From Phellopilus nigrolimitatus (lineage: Eukaryota; Basidiomycota; Agaricomycetes; Hymenochaetales; Hymenochaetaceae), in contig JAJOHG010000033.1 of the NCBI GenBank assembly GCA_021029095.1, positions 124,001 to 188,000 on the forward strand: a DNA stretch of 64,000 bases, read 5' to 3'. Positions 22,090 to 31,701 of the stretch are shown piece after piece. The notes beneath the pieces were generated by a model, which did not search any database, was not told where the DNA came from, and worked only from the letters and a program-made list of their open reading frames with translations. Both the position numbers and the translations under genes were made by a program. Within the stretch, counting starts at the first letter, position 1. Every line of letters starts with the position of its first letter.

Positions 22090-22630
22090 TGTTGGAGTTC
22101 ATACCGGCGGACCGGCGAGCTCACAGCGAGTAGCTCGGGCCGAGCGACACCTCGCCTCGTGCACTCGGAGGCTCGGTGGCGCGTGCTCGGCTCGCGCCGC
22201 CTGCGAGCACAGTGGCTCGGCCCCGAGGCCATTAACTCGCCACTGGCTGCTCGGCTCGCGCCTCTGAGCCCCTCGTTCTCGGACTTTTGTTTCCCGCCTC
22301 GCTAGTACATGATTCCTTTGTTCTTTGTTTCTTATCTCGCTTTTTACCCCTTTAGTACGAAAAGCGGCTCGCTGAGAGAGCCGAGAATTGTAGTATAAAA
22401 ACAGACTTCTATTCTTTCGCCCACCTCAGACGTTCGCTACACCGCGCAACGACTGAGGTGAGTTATCCATTTATTAACCGAGTCTATTGTACCAATACTC
22501 ATTGATTATACTAGCTTACTTTTGTATTAGGTTAGTTGTCAATTGACTAGACGTTCGCTACACCGCGCAACGACTGAGCTTACTTTTGTATTAGCTGTCC
22601 GGCGCGGTTCCAGGTCTCACCCCGACAACA
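22090..22630 (+). repeat. 5' LTR of the copia element
   Basis: 541 bp, TATA-like box TATAAAA at about 22,394-22,400. A 29-bp unit beginning GACGTTCGCTAC and ending GACTGAG occurs twice, each linked to the string CTTACTTTTGTATTAG. Identical by eye to the 3' LTR. Confidence 0.93.
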
Positions 22631-22646
22631 GGTTATGAGCCTCGGC
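22631..22646 (+). other. Primer-binding site, initiator-tRNA-Met anticodon type
   Basis: GGTTATGAGCCTCGGC abuts the left LTR. Its complement contains CUCAUAACC, the CAU-anticodon loop context of initiator tRNA-Met. Drosophila copia is known to prime from a 5' half of that tRNA using a very similar site, so the same half-tRNA priming is inferred here. Confidence 0.75.
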
Positions 22647-22683
22647 TACCACTGAGCCAAGCCGAAATTTTAATTTGTACGTC

Positions 22684-25600
22684 ATGTCCAGCTCACAGGA
22701 CACCCTCCCCACCTCTGTTCCAAAGCTCGCGACGAGCGGCGCGAACTGGGTGATCTACCGTATGCGTTTCCAAGCTGCCGTGAAGGCAAAGGGAAAGTGG
22801 GGCCATTTCGACGGCACGTCGACTCGGCCCGTGGCTGTTACTGCTGCTGTTGCAGCTGCAGCCGTGGCGAACGGTGATCCGAACCCGAATGATGCTATAG
22901 CGGCTTGGGACAAGGATGAGGATATCACGATGTATCTTCTGTCCCAGCGTCTTGCAGATTCGACCCTCATCCAGGTTGGGAACCTGGCGAACTGTACCGC
23001 TCGCTGGAATGCCGTGGTACGTGAGTTCACACAGAAGTCAGCTTTTGCACAGACTTCACTCCGCGCTGAATTTCTCGAGGCTCGCTGCCCCGGTGATGCC
23101 GACGTCCGCGAATACCTGAGCGACTTGCGCATGCGTCGCGAAACGCTCGCGCAGTCGGGAGTCGAGATCTCTGACAAGGACTTTCGCTCAACAATTATCA
23201 CCGCGATACCGAATCGGTTGGCGAACTTTGCATCCGCTCAGCTAACTTCGATGGAAATCACAGCGCAAAATTATGCACTGATCCAGGCCACGCCGTTGAC
23301 CGATGCACAGATCCGTTCACTCCGCGAAGTCGATCCTGAAGTCTTGATCCACATTATTTCGGACGAGGCCGACCGTCAAAAACGCGAGCGACAAACGAAG
23401 CGCAAAGAGCCTGCGAGAAGCTCGAAGGACAAAGACGAAGCACTGTATGTGAGCTCGGCTGCGAAGCCGAAATCGAAGAGCAACCCGAAGCCGCGAGGTT
23501 CCTGCTGGAACTGTGGCGAGGTTGGACACCTCCGAGCGAAATGCCCGAAGCCGAGGAAGGACTTGGGCAAGCCGAAAGCCAAGGAGAGCGCAAACGCGGC
23601 TCTCGAGCCAGATTCGGACTCAGATGGTGTGTGGGACTGCTGTAATGCAGCCTGGGACTTATCCGACGATGAGGATGATGCCGACTTGATGCCTGAACTC
23701 GTCGACCAATCGGATAGTGAGGCCGAAGTTTTTTGGTCCGAGGCCGAGTTTTTTGGGTCTGAGGACGAGAACGACAAGGTGTCGGATATGAGCTCGGAAG
23801 TGAGCTCTGATGATGATGACTATCATGCTGATAGTGAGAAGGATGAAGTTGCACATGTCACTCACCTTCGCGAGGGAAACGACATTCGTCGCGCAATCCT
23901 CGATTCTGGCTCGACACGACACATCTCGCCGTACCGAGAAGACTTCGCTACGTTTGCGGAGACACCGCCGAAGAGCCTGCATGCAGCAAATCAGCAAACC
24001 TTTCACACTACTGGGCAGGGGGATCTGATTATTGAACTCCCGAATGGTGCCGACTCGACGAGAATGACACTTACAGAAGCCCTCTACTCGCCCGAGGTCG
24101 GATACACACTTGTTTCGATAGGCGCACTCGATAGTGCGGCCTACTCGGCAACCTTCAGTGGGAACAAGTGCGTGCTGCGCGATGCAGCCGGCTTGCGTAT
24201 TGGTGAGGTTATGCGCTCGGGAAAAGGTCTGTACCGTTTTGCGCACAAGCATATCGACCCAACGCTGCAAGATGCAGCAAATGCTGCCGAACTCACGCTT
24301 AGCCCAATGGAGCTGCATGCTCGGATGGGGCACATTGCGCCTGCAGCTGCGGAAAAGTTAGTACGCAAGGGATATGTAACAGGTCTACGTCTGGACACGT
24401 CCGGACCAGTGCCGACACTTTGCGAGTCGTGCGTGTACGGAAAGGCCATGCGAAAAGCGATTTCGCGCGAACGAGAAGGCGAGCGAGCTACTGAATTCGG
24501 AGGCGAGGTCCATACTGATGTATGGGGACCTGCGCCGACGCGATCGCTCGGCGGCCGGCATTACTATGTTACTTTCACGGATGATGCAACACGCGTAACA
24601 AAGCTGTATCTGCTGAAGAAGAAGAGCGACGTCTTTCGTTCTTACCGACACTTCGAGGCTTGGGCCGAGATGCAGATGAAGGCGAAAATTCGGATTCTTC
24701 ATTCGGATCGCGGCGGCGAGTATACTGGCAAGGAGTTCGTTTTACACCTCAAAATGAAAGGAACAAAGCAGAAACTCACTGTTCATGACACTCCCGAGCA
24801 CAACGGAGTCGCCGAGCGCCTGAATCGAACCATTCTCGAAAAGGTTCGCGCTATGTTGCATGCGAGCAGCCTGCCGAAGTTTTTATGGGCCGAGGCAGCT
24901 CGGCATGCTGTCTGGTTGAAAAACCGAACCCCGACGCGTGCAGTACAGAATGTGACACCGCACGAGGCGATGACGGGCCAGAAACCTGACCTCCGAGGTC
25001 TTCGGACATGGGGCGCGAAGTGCTGGGTGCACAACAATTCGAGCTCAAAGCTTGATCCGCGTGCGCGTGAGGGCCGATGGATGGGTTTCGACGTGAACTC
25101 GAATGGCCAGCGCATTTATTGGCCTGTGAAGAAAAGCATTAGCGTTGAGCGAAATGTGTACTTTGACCCTGGAGAGACTTCAAGTCGTCTCGAGGGGGAG
25201 GAATTAGACAGTGGAGCAGAAATCGAAACGACTTCGAAATCTCTGCAACCGAAGCCCGAGGAGCCCAAAACTTCGGCACCTTCTGCACCACCTGAACCCG
25301 AGAAACCACCAGATTCTTCGGCACCTTCGGCACCACCCGAGCCCGAGGAGCCAGCAGCAGCTCACCCACCCGAGAATGCGAGGCCAGCAGCGCCTGATAT
25401 CCCCGAGCCGTGCGAGAAACGAGTCCGAGTGCCCTCGGCCTATGTGCGTCGCATTCAGGCCGGCGAAGGCTCGCATACTCACTGGCCAAATCGTGATGGC
25501 GCCATTCCACGTGGAATGCGCAGCCTGCACGAGTTTGTTGACCAGGAAGAAGAAACCGTGAATGCCGCATTCGAAGATGATTATGACGAGGAGTATGTTT

Positions 25601-27210
25601 TCGCCTCGGCCATGGAAGAGGCCGAAGGGCTTGAGCCGAGGACACTCGCTAAAGCAAAGCGGCTGCCGGAGTGGTCAGAATGGGAGCGTGCGATCGAAGA
25701 GGAGCTCGCAACGTTGCATGCAGCAGGTACATGGGTGCTGGAAGAACCTCCGAAGGGTGCAAATATTGTAGGATCAAAGTGGGTCTTCAAAATCAAGAAG
25801 GATGCAGCCGGAAATATTGTTCGGCGCAAGGCCCGCCTTGTTGCGCAGGGATTTAGCCAAGTCCCGGGCGTCGATTACTTCGACACATTTGCACCTGTTG
25901 CAAAACTCGCATCGATCCGTGCGGCCCTCGCTATGGCGGCCCGACGCGATCTGGAGTTAGAGCAAGTCGACATAAAGGGGGCTTACCTAAACGGAGAGCT
26001 CGAGGGCGATGAGGTAATCTATATGCGACACCCACCCGGATATACGCCGCGTGATGCGGGTACTTGCGTATTGAGGTTGAAGAAGACATTGTACGGACTC
26101 AAGCAGAGCGGCCGACGGTGGTATCAGAAGCTTACATGGATCTTTGTTGATCAGCTCGGACTTCGCAGATGTGATGTCGATCAAGCTGTCTTTTTTCGCC
26201 ACACAGGAAATGACTTGATTGTTGTGATTGTGCATGTTGATGATTGCACACTCGCTGCGACAACTTCGAGGCTCATCTCCGAGCTCAAAGCCGGCCTCGC
26301 ACAACACGTTGAAGTCACAGATCTCGGGCCACTTCACTGGCTGCTCGGCATCGAAATTCACCGAAATCGCGACCTCCGAACTATTTCGCTGTCGCAGTCT
26401 GGCTACATTGACACAATTTTGCGCCGTTTCGGACTTGACGAACTGAAGCCTGTCAGCTCGCCAATGGATCCGAATGTGCACCTGCATAGCTCGCAGGGGC
26501 CTACAACTGCACAGGACCGAGCTGCGATGCGCGATGCGCCATATCGGGAGGCGCTCGGCTCGCTGATGTATGCAGCGATGGCAACTCGGCCTGACATTGC
26601 TTTCGCAGTAACACTGCTCTCGCGTTTTTCGACAAACCCCGGACCGACCCACTGGGATGCGGTCAAGCGTGTATTTCGCTACCTCAAGGGCTCGCGTGCC
26701 CTCCGGCTCACTTATGGTGGAGTTGGTGATGTTGGAGATGGAGGATTGAAGGGATATGCGGATGCGGATGGTAGCATGCAGGAGGACAGACGCGCGATCT
26801 CAGGTAATGCGTTTCTCATTGACGGAGGAGCTGTCTCGTGGTACTCTAAACGACAGGAAATTGTCTCACTCTCGACGACCGAGAGCGAGTATGTCGCGGC
26901 CACTCACGCTGCGAAGGAGGCGATCTGGCTTCGCCAACTGATTGGACAAGTCTTCGCACCGCTCGTGGGGCCGACAACTTTGTTTTCCGACAACCAGTCC
27001 GCAATTGCACTCACCAAGGACCACCAGTACCACGCTCGCACGAAGCACATCGACATTCGGTACCATTTTCTTCGCTGGGTTTGCGAAAATGGTACAATCA
27101 AACTTATTTACTGTCCTACTGCCGACATGGTCGCCGACGCGCTCACGAAGGCGCTTCCCTCCTTCAAAGTCAAACACTTCGCTGCCGAGCTTGGGCTCCG
27201 CACGGTTTGA
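22684..27210 (+). CDS. Copia Gag-Pol polyprotein (intact)
   Basis: One frame of 1508 codons from the ATG at 22,684 to TGA at 27,208. Order of domains: Gag (about residues 1-270), CCHC zinc knuckle CWNCGEVGHLRAKC at about 274, aspartic protease AILDSGSTRHIS with Asp near 407, GAG-pre-integrase and His/Cys zinc site near 540-590, and integrase core with DVWGP and HSDRGGEYTG (about 673). Reverse transcriptase follows with VDIKGAYLNGEL (about 1095) and HVDD (about 1184; the YxDD-box position). RNase H comes last, with ADADGSMQEDRRAISG and STTESEYVA (about 1358-1400). Gag and Pol are fused in one frame without frameshift. No inactivating change was seen. Confidence 0.95.
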   Translation: MSSSQDTLPTSVPKLATSGANWVIYRMRFQAAVKAKGKWGHFDGTSTRPVAVTAAVAAAAVANGDPNPNDAIAAWDKDEDITMYLLSQRLADSTLIQVGNLANCTARWNAVVREFTQKSAFAQTSLRAEFLEARCPGDADVREYLSDLRMRRETLAQSGVEISDKDFRSTIITAIPNRLANFASAQLTSMEITAQNYALIQATPLTDAQIRSLREVDPEVLIHIISDEADRQKRERQTKRKEPARSSKDKDEALYVSSAAKPKSKSNPKPRGSCWNCGEVGHLRAKCPKPRKDLGKPKAKESANAALEPDSDSDGVWDCCNAAWDLSDDEDDADLMPELVDQSDSEAEVFWSEAEFFGSEDENDKVSDMSSEVSSDDDDYHADSEKDEVAHVTHLREGNDIRRAILDSGSTRHISPYREDFATFAETPPKSLHAANQQTFHTTGQGDLIIELPNGADSTRMTLTEALYSPEVGYTLVSIGALDSAAYSATFSGNKCVLRDAAGLRIGEVMRSGKGLYRFAHKHIDPTLQDAANAAELTLSPMELHARMGHIAPAAAEKLVRKGYVTGLRLDTSGPVPTLCESCVYGKAMRKAISREREGERATEFGGEVHTDVWGPAPTRSLGGRHYYVTFTDDATRVTKLYLLKKKSDVFRSYRHFEAWAEMQMKAKIRILHSDRGGEYTGKEFVLHLKMKGTKQKLTVHDTPEHNGVAERLNRTILEKVRAMLHASSLPKFLWAEAARHAVWLKNRTPTRAVQNVTPHEAMTGQKPDLRGLRTWGAKCWVHNNSSSKLDPRAREGRWMGFDVNSNGQRIYWPVKKSISVERNVYFDPGETSSRLEGEELDSGAEIETTSKSLQPKPEEPKTSAPSAPPEPEKPPDSSAPSAPPEPEEPAAAHPPENARPAAPDIPEPCEKRVRVPSAYVRRIQAGEGSHTHWPNRDGAIPRGMRSLHEFVDQEEETVNAAFEDDYDEEYVFASAMEEAEGLEPRTLAKAKRLPEWSEWERAIEEELATLHAAGTWVLEEPPKGANIVGSKWVFKIKKDAAGNIVRRKARLVAQGFSQVPGVDYFDTFAPVAKLASIRAALAMAARRDLELEQVDIKGAYLNGELEGDEVIYMRHPPGYTPRDAGTCVLRLKKTLYGLKQSGRRWYQKLTWIFVDQLGLRRCDVDQAVFFRHTGNDLIVVIVHVDDCTLAATTSRLISELKAGLAQHVEVTDLGPLHWLLGIEIHRNRDLRTISLSQSGYIDTILRRFGLDELKPVSSPMDPNVHLHSSQGPTTAQDRAAMRDAPYREALGSLMYAAMATRPDIAFAVTLLSRFSTNPGPTHWDAVKRVFRYLKGSRALRLTYGGVGDVGDGGLKGYADADGSMQEDRRAISGNAFLIDGGAVSWYSKRQEIVSLSTTESEYVAATHAAKEAIWLRQLIGQVFAPLVGPTTLFSDNQSAIALTKDHQYHARTKHIDIRYHFLRWVCENGTIKLIYCPTADMVADALTKALPSFKVKHFAAELGLRTV

Positions 27211-27217
27211 GGGGGAG
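27209..27217 (+). other. Polypurine tract of the copia element
   Basis: GAGGGGGAG directly before the 3' LTR, overlapping the Gag-Pol stop codon. Expected plus-strand primer for reverse transcription. Confidence 0.85.
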
Positions 27218-27758
27218 TGTTGGAGTTCATACCGGCGGACCGGCGAGCTCACAGCGAGTAGCTCGGGCCGAGCGACACCTCGCCTCGTGCACTCGGAGGC
27301 TCGGTGGCGCGTGCTCGGCTCGCGCCGCCTGCGAGCACAGTGGCTCGGCCCCGAGGCCATTAACTCGCCACTGGCTGCTCGGCTCGCGCCTCTGAGCCCC
27401 TCGTTCTCGGACTTTTGTTTCCCGCCTCGCTAGTACATGATTCCTTTGTTCTTTGTTTCTTATCTCGCTTTTTACCCCTTTAGTACGAAAAGCGGCTCGC
27501 TGAGAGAGCCGAGAATTGTAGTATAAAAACAGACTTCTATTCTTTCGCCCACCTCAGACGTTCGCTACACCGCGCAACGACTGAGGTGAGTTATCCATTT
27601 ATTAACCGAGTCTATTGTACCAATACTCATTGATTATACTAGCTTACTTTTGTATTAGGTTAGTTGTCAATTGACTAGACGTTCGCTACACCGCGCAACG
27701 ACTGAGCTTACTTTTGTATTAGCTGTCCGGCGCGGTTCCAGGTCTCACCCCGACAACA
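27218..27758 (+). repeat. 3' LTR of the copia element
   Basis: 541 bp, same length and, by eye, same sequence as the 5' LTR. Followed at once by the right GGCGA target duplication. Confidence 0.93.
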
Positions 27759-27829
27759 GGCGACGCGATTCCGGAAAAGTCAGCGAAAAAGAGAACGTTG
27801 AACGTTGACTTCGGTTTCGGCCAGTCTCA

Positions 27830-28330
27830 TGCAAGCAGTTGGTCCGGGTGATGGACCGGTTTTGAAAAATGCGTTCATCTAGCTGGAGGATAGTCTATGC
27901 ATCGCAGACGCAGCTGCTCTCAATATCTTATGCACATGATGAATGTCCATGTTCTGTCTTTGTAGCAAGTACTTGTGGGCATAAACAGACAAGGATAAGC
28001 ACAGCCTTTAAGCTACGAGCCCAACGGAAGACGTACTGCACGCCTGGCTTTAGCGCTGACTGTATTTTGTGCGAGGCGGAGTCGTCGAGCAGCGGACAGC
28101 CAACTATTTCCAGTCTTTCACGTATCAGGTCCCCTCCGAGGAACCTCCAAAGGAGCTCGTCGTCTAACGCGTTGCCTTCGAAGCGCGGCGTGCGGAGCGG
28201 CAGGTCGGTGCAGAAGGCACTCCTGCCCCAACCCGCAACCTTGTCGTGTGCTTTGACGAGCACGTGTTCTATGGGACACTTTGTTGACACTTTGCGCAGT
28301 GCTCCATGACACGCATCCGACGCACGCCGA
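27830..28330 (-). pseudogene. F-box gene relic, third copy (C-terminal fragment)
   Basis: Reverse-strand sequence from about 28,312 to 28,020 matches the last ~95 codons of the two F-box genes (TDLPLRTPRFEGNALDDELL, SHKIQSALKPGVQYVF). The 5' part is missing. An 11-bp duplication (AAAGTGTCAACAAAGTGTCC region, about 28,285) shifts the frame relative to copies 1 and 2. The stop codon at the copy-1 position (CAT-TAG) is changed to CGT-TGG, so the frame runs on to 27,928. The 3' flank down to about 27,830 matches copy 1's 3' flank but lacks the MITE. The copia insertion lies only 67 bp further left. Confidence 0.85.
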
Positions 28331-28647
28331 AATCTTGCAAAGTCAGAATTACAACGTGCGCTCGTTTCGTTTTCCAACCTGACCCGCGCCTGCCGTTATC
28401 TGCGAAAATAGCTGTAATGATCCGCCCAGCACCCTCTTCGCTTCTCCGGATTTTGTTTCTGTTCATCCGCGGAGTCAACGAGTTAAGTACAGTGTTGTGT
28501 CCAGCCAGCTGGATACTATTACTATTTTGTATTTGTAAATGCAACTGCTTTTAGCATCTTATGCACATGAGGAATTCTATCTTTACCGTAAGTACTTGTG
28601 CTCGTGCTCAGACAAGGGTAAGCGCAGTCTTTCAGCAGGTTATATGT

Positions 28648-30334
28648 TTAACTGACGATATACTGCACGTCTGACTCCAGGGCTGACTGTATTTTGTGCA
28701 AGGCGAAGTCATCGAGAAGAGGACAGCCGAATATTTCCAATCTTTCAAGCGCCAAGTCTTTGTCCAAGAACCTCCAAACGAGCTCGTCGTCGAACGCGTT
28801 GCCTTCGAAGCGCAGCGTGCGGAGCGGCAGGTTGGTGCGGAAGGCACTCCTGCCCCATTCCGGAATTCTGTTGAGCGCTTTGATGCTCATGTGCTCGATG
28901 GGACACTTTGAGCAGTGCTTCATGATATGGTCAATGAGCCGTGGCATAGTGTCGCCTTCGTTTTCGAAATGGAGAGTGAGATCTGTGAGTGCAGTGTACT
29001 CCTTCACTTTCTTATAGAAATAGCTATTCGCCAGCAATTCCTCCATGCCTCCGCCCCAGTCTTCTTCGAATATAACTTCGTAGGTAAGCTTCGTTATGTT
29101 CGGAGTGTGCAGAGACAGCATGATCATTCCAACGCTGTTTTGAACATTCTCCCCATCATGCTCTTCACGTCCCCAGTTCTTGATCACGTCGAAACCCACA
29201 TGCAGAGTCTCCAGTGCGGGCAATGTTACCGTAAGTTCGCGAGTAGGTTCATGGAAACGCTCGCAGTTGAACAGTTTTAGGTATTTCAGATTACGCAAGG
29301 TATCGAGGAAATCCAGTAGCATTTCCACGTCGAACGTTTCGTTAGTATCATCAGGGTCTTTGCCGTGGAACATTAGGTCACAGGAGACGAGCGATGGTCC
29401 GAAGCAGCTCCGCGGAATAACATTTTTGACAATCAAATGCTTGACATTGGGAATCTTCCACGTCGAGTAGAAATGTGCATCATCCTCTACCACGTTTTCC
29501 CGGTCTGGATCGTCTGCCCACATCAGCGAGAGCGTATGCAAAGAAGGTAAATCCATATCCAGACATGAGTCACGCAGCATCTTCAAGCATTCTGCGGCCT
29601 TTTCCGCGTCACATTCAAAGGTGAATGTCTGCCATCGCCTGGAATGAGGAAGAAGATCTCGTATATAATCTGTGAAAAACCCTTTTGATTCATCCCGTAA
29701 AGATCGGATGGAAATGGTCAGCCCAGACGCTTTATTCCGTGCCAGGTAGAGATTGCGGTTCTCTGGGCGCTGGAAGTGCGAGAGCCGCCCCCACAAGGCC
29801 GGGGTGTTCAATGCGAGAGTACGAAAGCGATGGTTCACGCTTGATAGCCCATGCACAAAGACCCCCAGACCTCGATCGCAACTGGGTTCACCCGCGATTT
29901 CCAGGTCACATTTATGGAGTTCGTAAGAGAGCTCGAATATGTGCATAACCAGCTCATCGGGTAAGGACGCGACGCCCCGACCCCGCACGCCCGATATTAG
30001 CCATTTTTCAAGAAGGGACACCCCGCTTTGGACGAAGTCGTGGATCGAATTGAGCCCCTTCTGTGCGCTTTTCAGCATGCCGACAGTGTCCTGCACGTTC
30101 AGTATTTCTTGATAGCGAGAACTGGGCTCGAAGTATCGTCTCATGAATGGGCTGAGTAAGATGAAATAAGACCTGGTTAAGCGCGAAGGAATGTGAGAGT
30201 GCTTACCCGTTCACTGCCCATACGTCCGGATCGTTCCATAGGGGCACGTCCGATGCTGCCATTCTGTATGCTAAGAAGTTCGTTACAGCGTACATTGGTG
30301 CATAACCTAAGGACGCGTTGTCTGTGTGAGTCAT
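28648..30334 (-). CDS. F-box/leucine-rich-repeat-like protein, copy 2 (inverted paralogue)
   Basis: Two exons, 30334-30207 and 30151-28648, exactly the lengths (128 and 1504 nt) of copy 1; 543 aa. Intron 30206-30152, 55 nt. The proteins align without gaps and are roughly four-fifths identical by eye. Conserved blocks include GLNSIHDFVQSGVSLLE, PSLVSCDLMF, NETFDVEMLLDFLDTLRNLK and ENVQNSVGMIMLSLHTPNIT. Differences concentrate at the extreme N-terminus, around the F-box and at the C-terminus (ends in VQYIVS). No frame damage, so both copies are probably functional. Expected role: substrate adaptor of an SCF ubiquitin ligase. Homology with copy 1 continues into the promoter to about 30,587. Confidence 0.8.
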
Positions 30335-30852
30335 GGTTAGACAAAGGAAATGTGATTTTTGGATGGATCTTGCAGTTTTAGGAAGAGTTGCAGAATTGAC
30401 TTCTGAAAGGTGTTGGGAAAACTAATGACTTCTCCAGTCACCGGGAGAGCCTAAATATGAGTGCTCGAGAGAACAAAAGAGCCTTACTATGGAAACGACT
30501 TACGGAGCCGATGATTAACGAGACAAAGAACGAGGAGCTCTCACAAACCGGCACAAAGAAAATGAAGGAGGAGTGGCTCATCAAGTCAACCGTACCTGCA
30601 ACGACGCGTTGCAGGCACGCTTCGACTTGACCGACACGTAGTAATTAATTCGAATTGCGCGGGCGAGGAAAATAAGGTATTGCGTGCTCAGATAGAGTCT
30701 GGTCCTGCATGAAACGAGGTTTTTTTTTAATTGTAAGTTATCTCGGTCCTATGAACGGATCGGTTAGTGATAGTTTCTTCCGTATGTATGCTGGTTGGAC
30801 GCCGTGGTAAGGATGTAACGACTGATGAATTCGGTGGTCTAAATGTGAAGTG
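30335..30852. other. Intergenic: F-box copy 2 promoter, then unique sequence
   Basis: 30,335-30,587 is the duplicated promoter shared with 6893-7137. 30,588-30,852 shows no gene or repeat. Confidence 0.55.
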
Positions 30853-31181
30853 TTCCGTTGTAGTGTTGCCGCAGTTTGGTCCCGAACCGATCCAAACCTG
30901 GTTTGAAGCCGAACCAAACCTCCGGTTCGGTTTCGATTCGGTTCGGTTTGATGAAATAGTAAAACAAAACCGATCGGTTTGGGCCAAATCCTGTTTCAAA
31001 CCGAATATATTACCATATATGGTAATTAAACCGCAGTTTAAACCGAACCAAGCCGAACCAAACCGGGAAACTCGGTTCGGTTTGGCCAAAATTTGCGAAC
31101 CGAACCGGAGGTTCGGTTTCGGTTTTCAGCAAAAAGGCTGAAAACCGGACCAAACCAAACCACGGCAACACTATTCCGTTG
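30853..31181. mobile_element. hAT-like MITE (313 bp) with 8-bp target duplication
   Basis: Element at 30,861-31,173. It starts TAGTGTTGCCG and ends CGGCAACACTA, so the termini are inverted repeats. Exact 8-bp duplications TTCCGTTG flank it (30,853-30,860 and 31,174-31,181). An 8-bp target site and short inverted ends are typical of hAT elements. The interior is built of many AACCGAACC / GGTTCGGTT motifs on both strands plus a palindrome at about 31,010-31,023, so it can fold on itself. It has no transposase frame. Confidence 0.85.
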
Positions 31182-31701
31182 ACCTTCAAATTGCCATGCT
31201 GAGCATAAATAAATACGGAAATAGACAGGTCGGAAGCAATCCTGTATCGGGCATGCGTAAGATGTCTTCAGTTCGCTCTTGTTGTGGTAAAAAATGGTCT
31301 GGAGGAACGAAAAGTCGAACATACAATGTACACAACGCCCCGATGATGCTCACTTTCCTCCTTAAACTTGGATGTCGGCGTTCTTGTCTGGTCATTACTG
31401 CAATAAATATCGTGGGAGTTTCATTACTCTTAACCTGTTGGGGTTCGGAAGAGTCCAAAGAGGAAGAGCAATTCGTCGCGTTCGAGCTCAGAACTAGAGA
31501 GGAAGGGAATAGATTTGGAGTGGTAAAGAAAAAGAAATAGGAGGTTTGAGCAACAGCAGCACAGCTTGGCGTTTTCCCAGCTGATCACGAGAAAAGCGAT
31601 GCACATGTAGTCTTAGCAGCGCCTCAGCTGCCGCAGCTCCTCATACTAAACGTCCACAACGTCTGCGACGTCCACTACTTTCTTTCACGCCGTTGCCGAC
31701 A
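31182..31701. other. Intergenic: promoter of the PalI-like gene
   Basis: No supported gene. The last ~100 bases before the start are pyrimidine-rich, as in fungal leaders. Confidence 0.45.

Larger units (their letters stand above)
22090..27758 (+). mobile_element. Complete Ty1/copia LTR retrotransposon
   Basis: 5669 bp bounded by two direct LTRs of 541 bp (22,090-22,630 and 27,218-27,758). LTRs begin TGTTGG and end CAACA. A 5-bp duplication GGCGA lies immediately outside (22,085-22,089 and 27,759-27,763). A primer-binding site follows the left LTR and a polypurine tract precedes the right LTR. One uninterrupted gag-pol frame fills the interior, with integrase before reverse transcriptase, the order defining Ty1/copia. 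By eye I found no difference between the LTRs, so insertion appears recent and the element may be active. It separates the acyltransferase gene from the F-box relic. Confidence 0.95.

Noticed and set aside
22675..22683. Earlier start for copia gag-pol
   Set aside because: The codon at 22,675 is TTG; the first ATG at 22,684 is the likely start.
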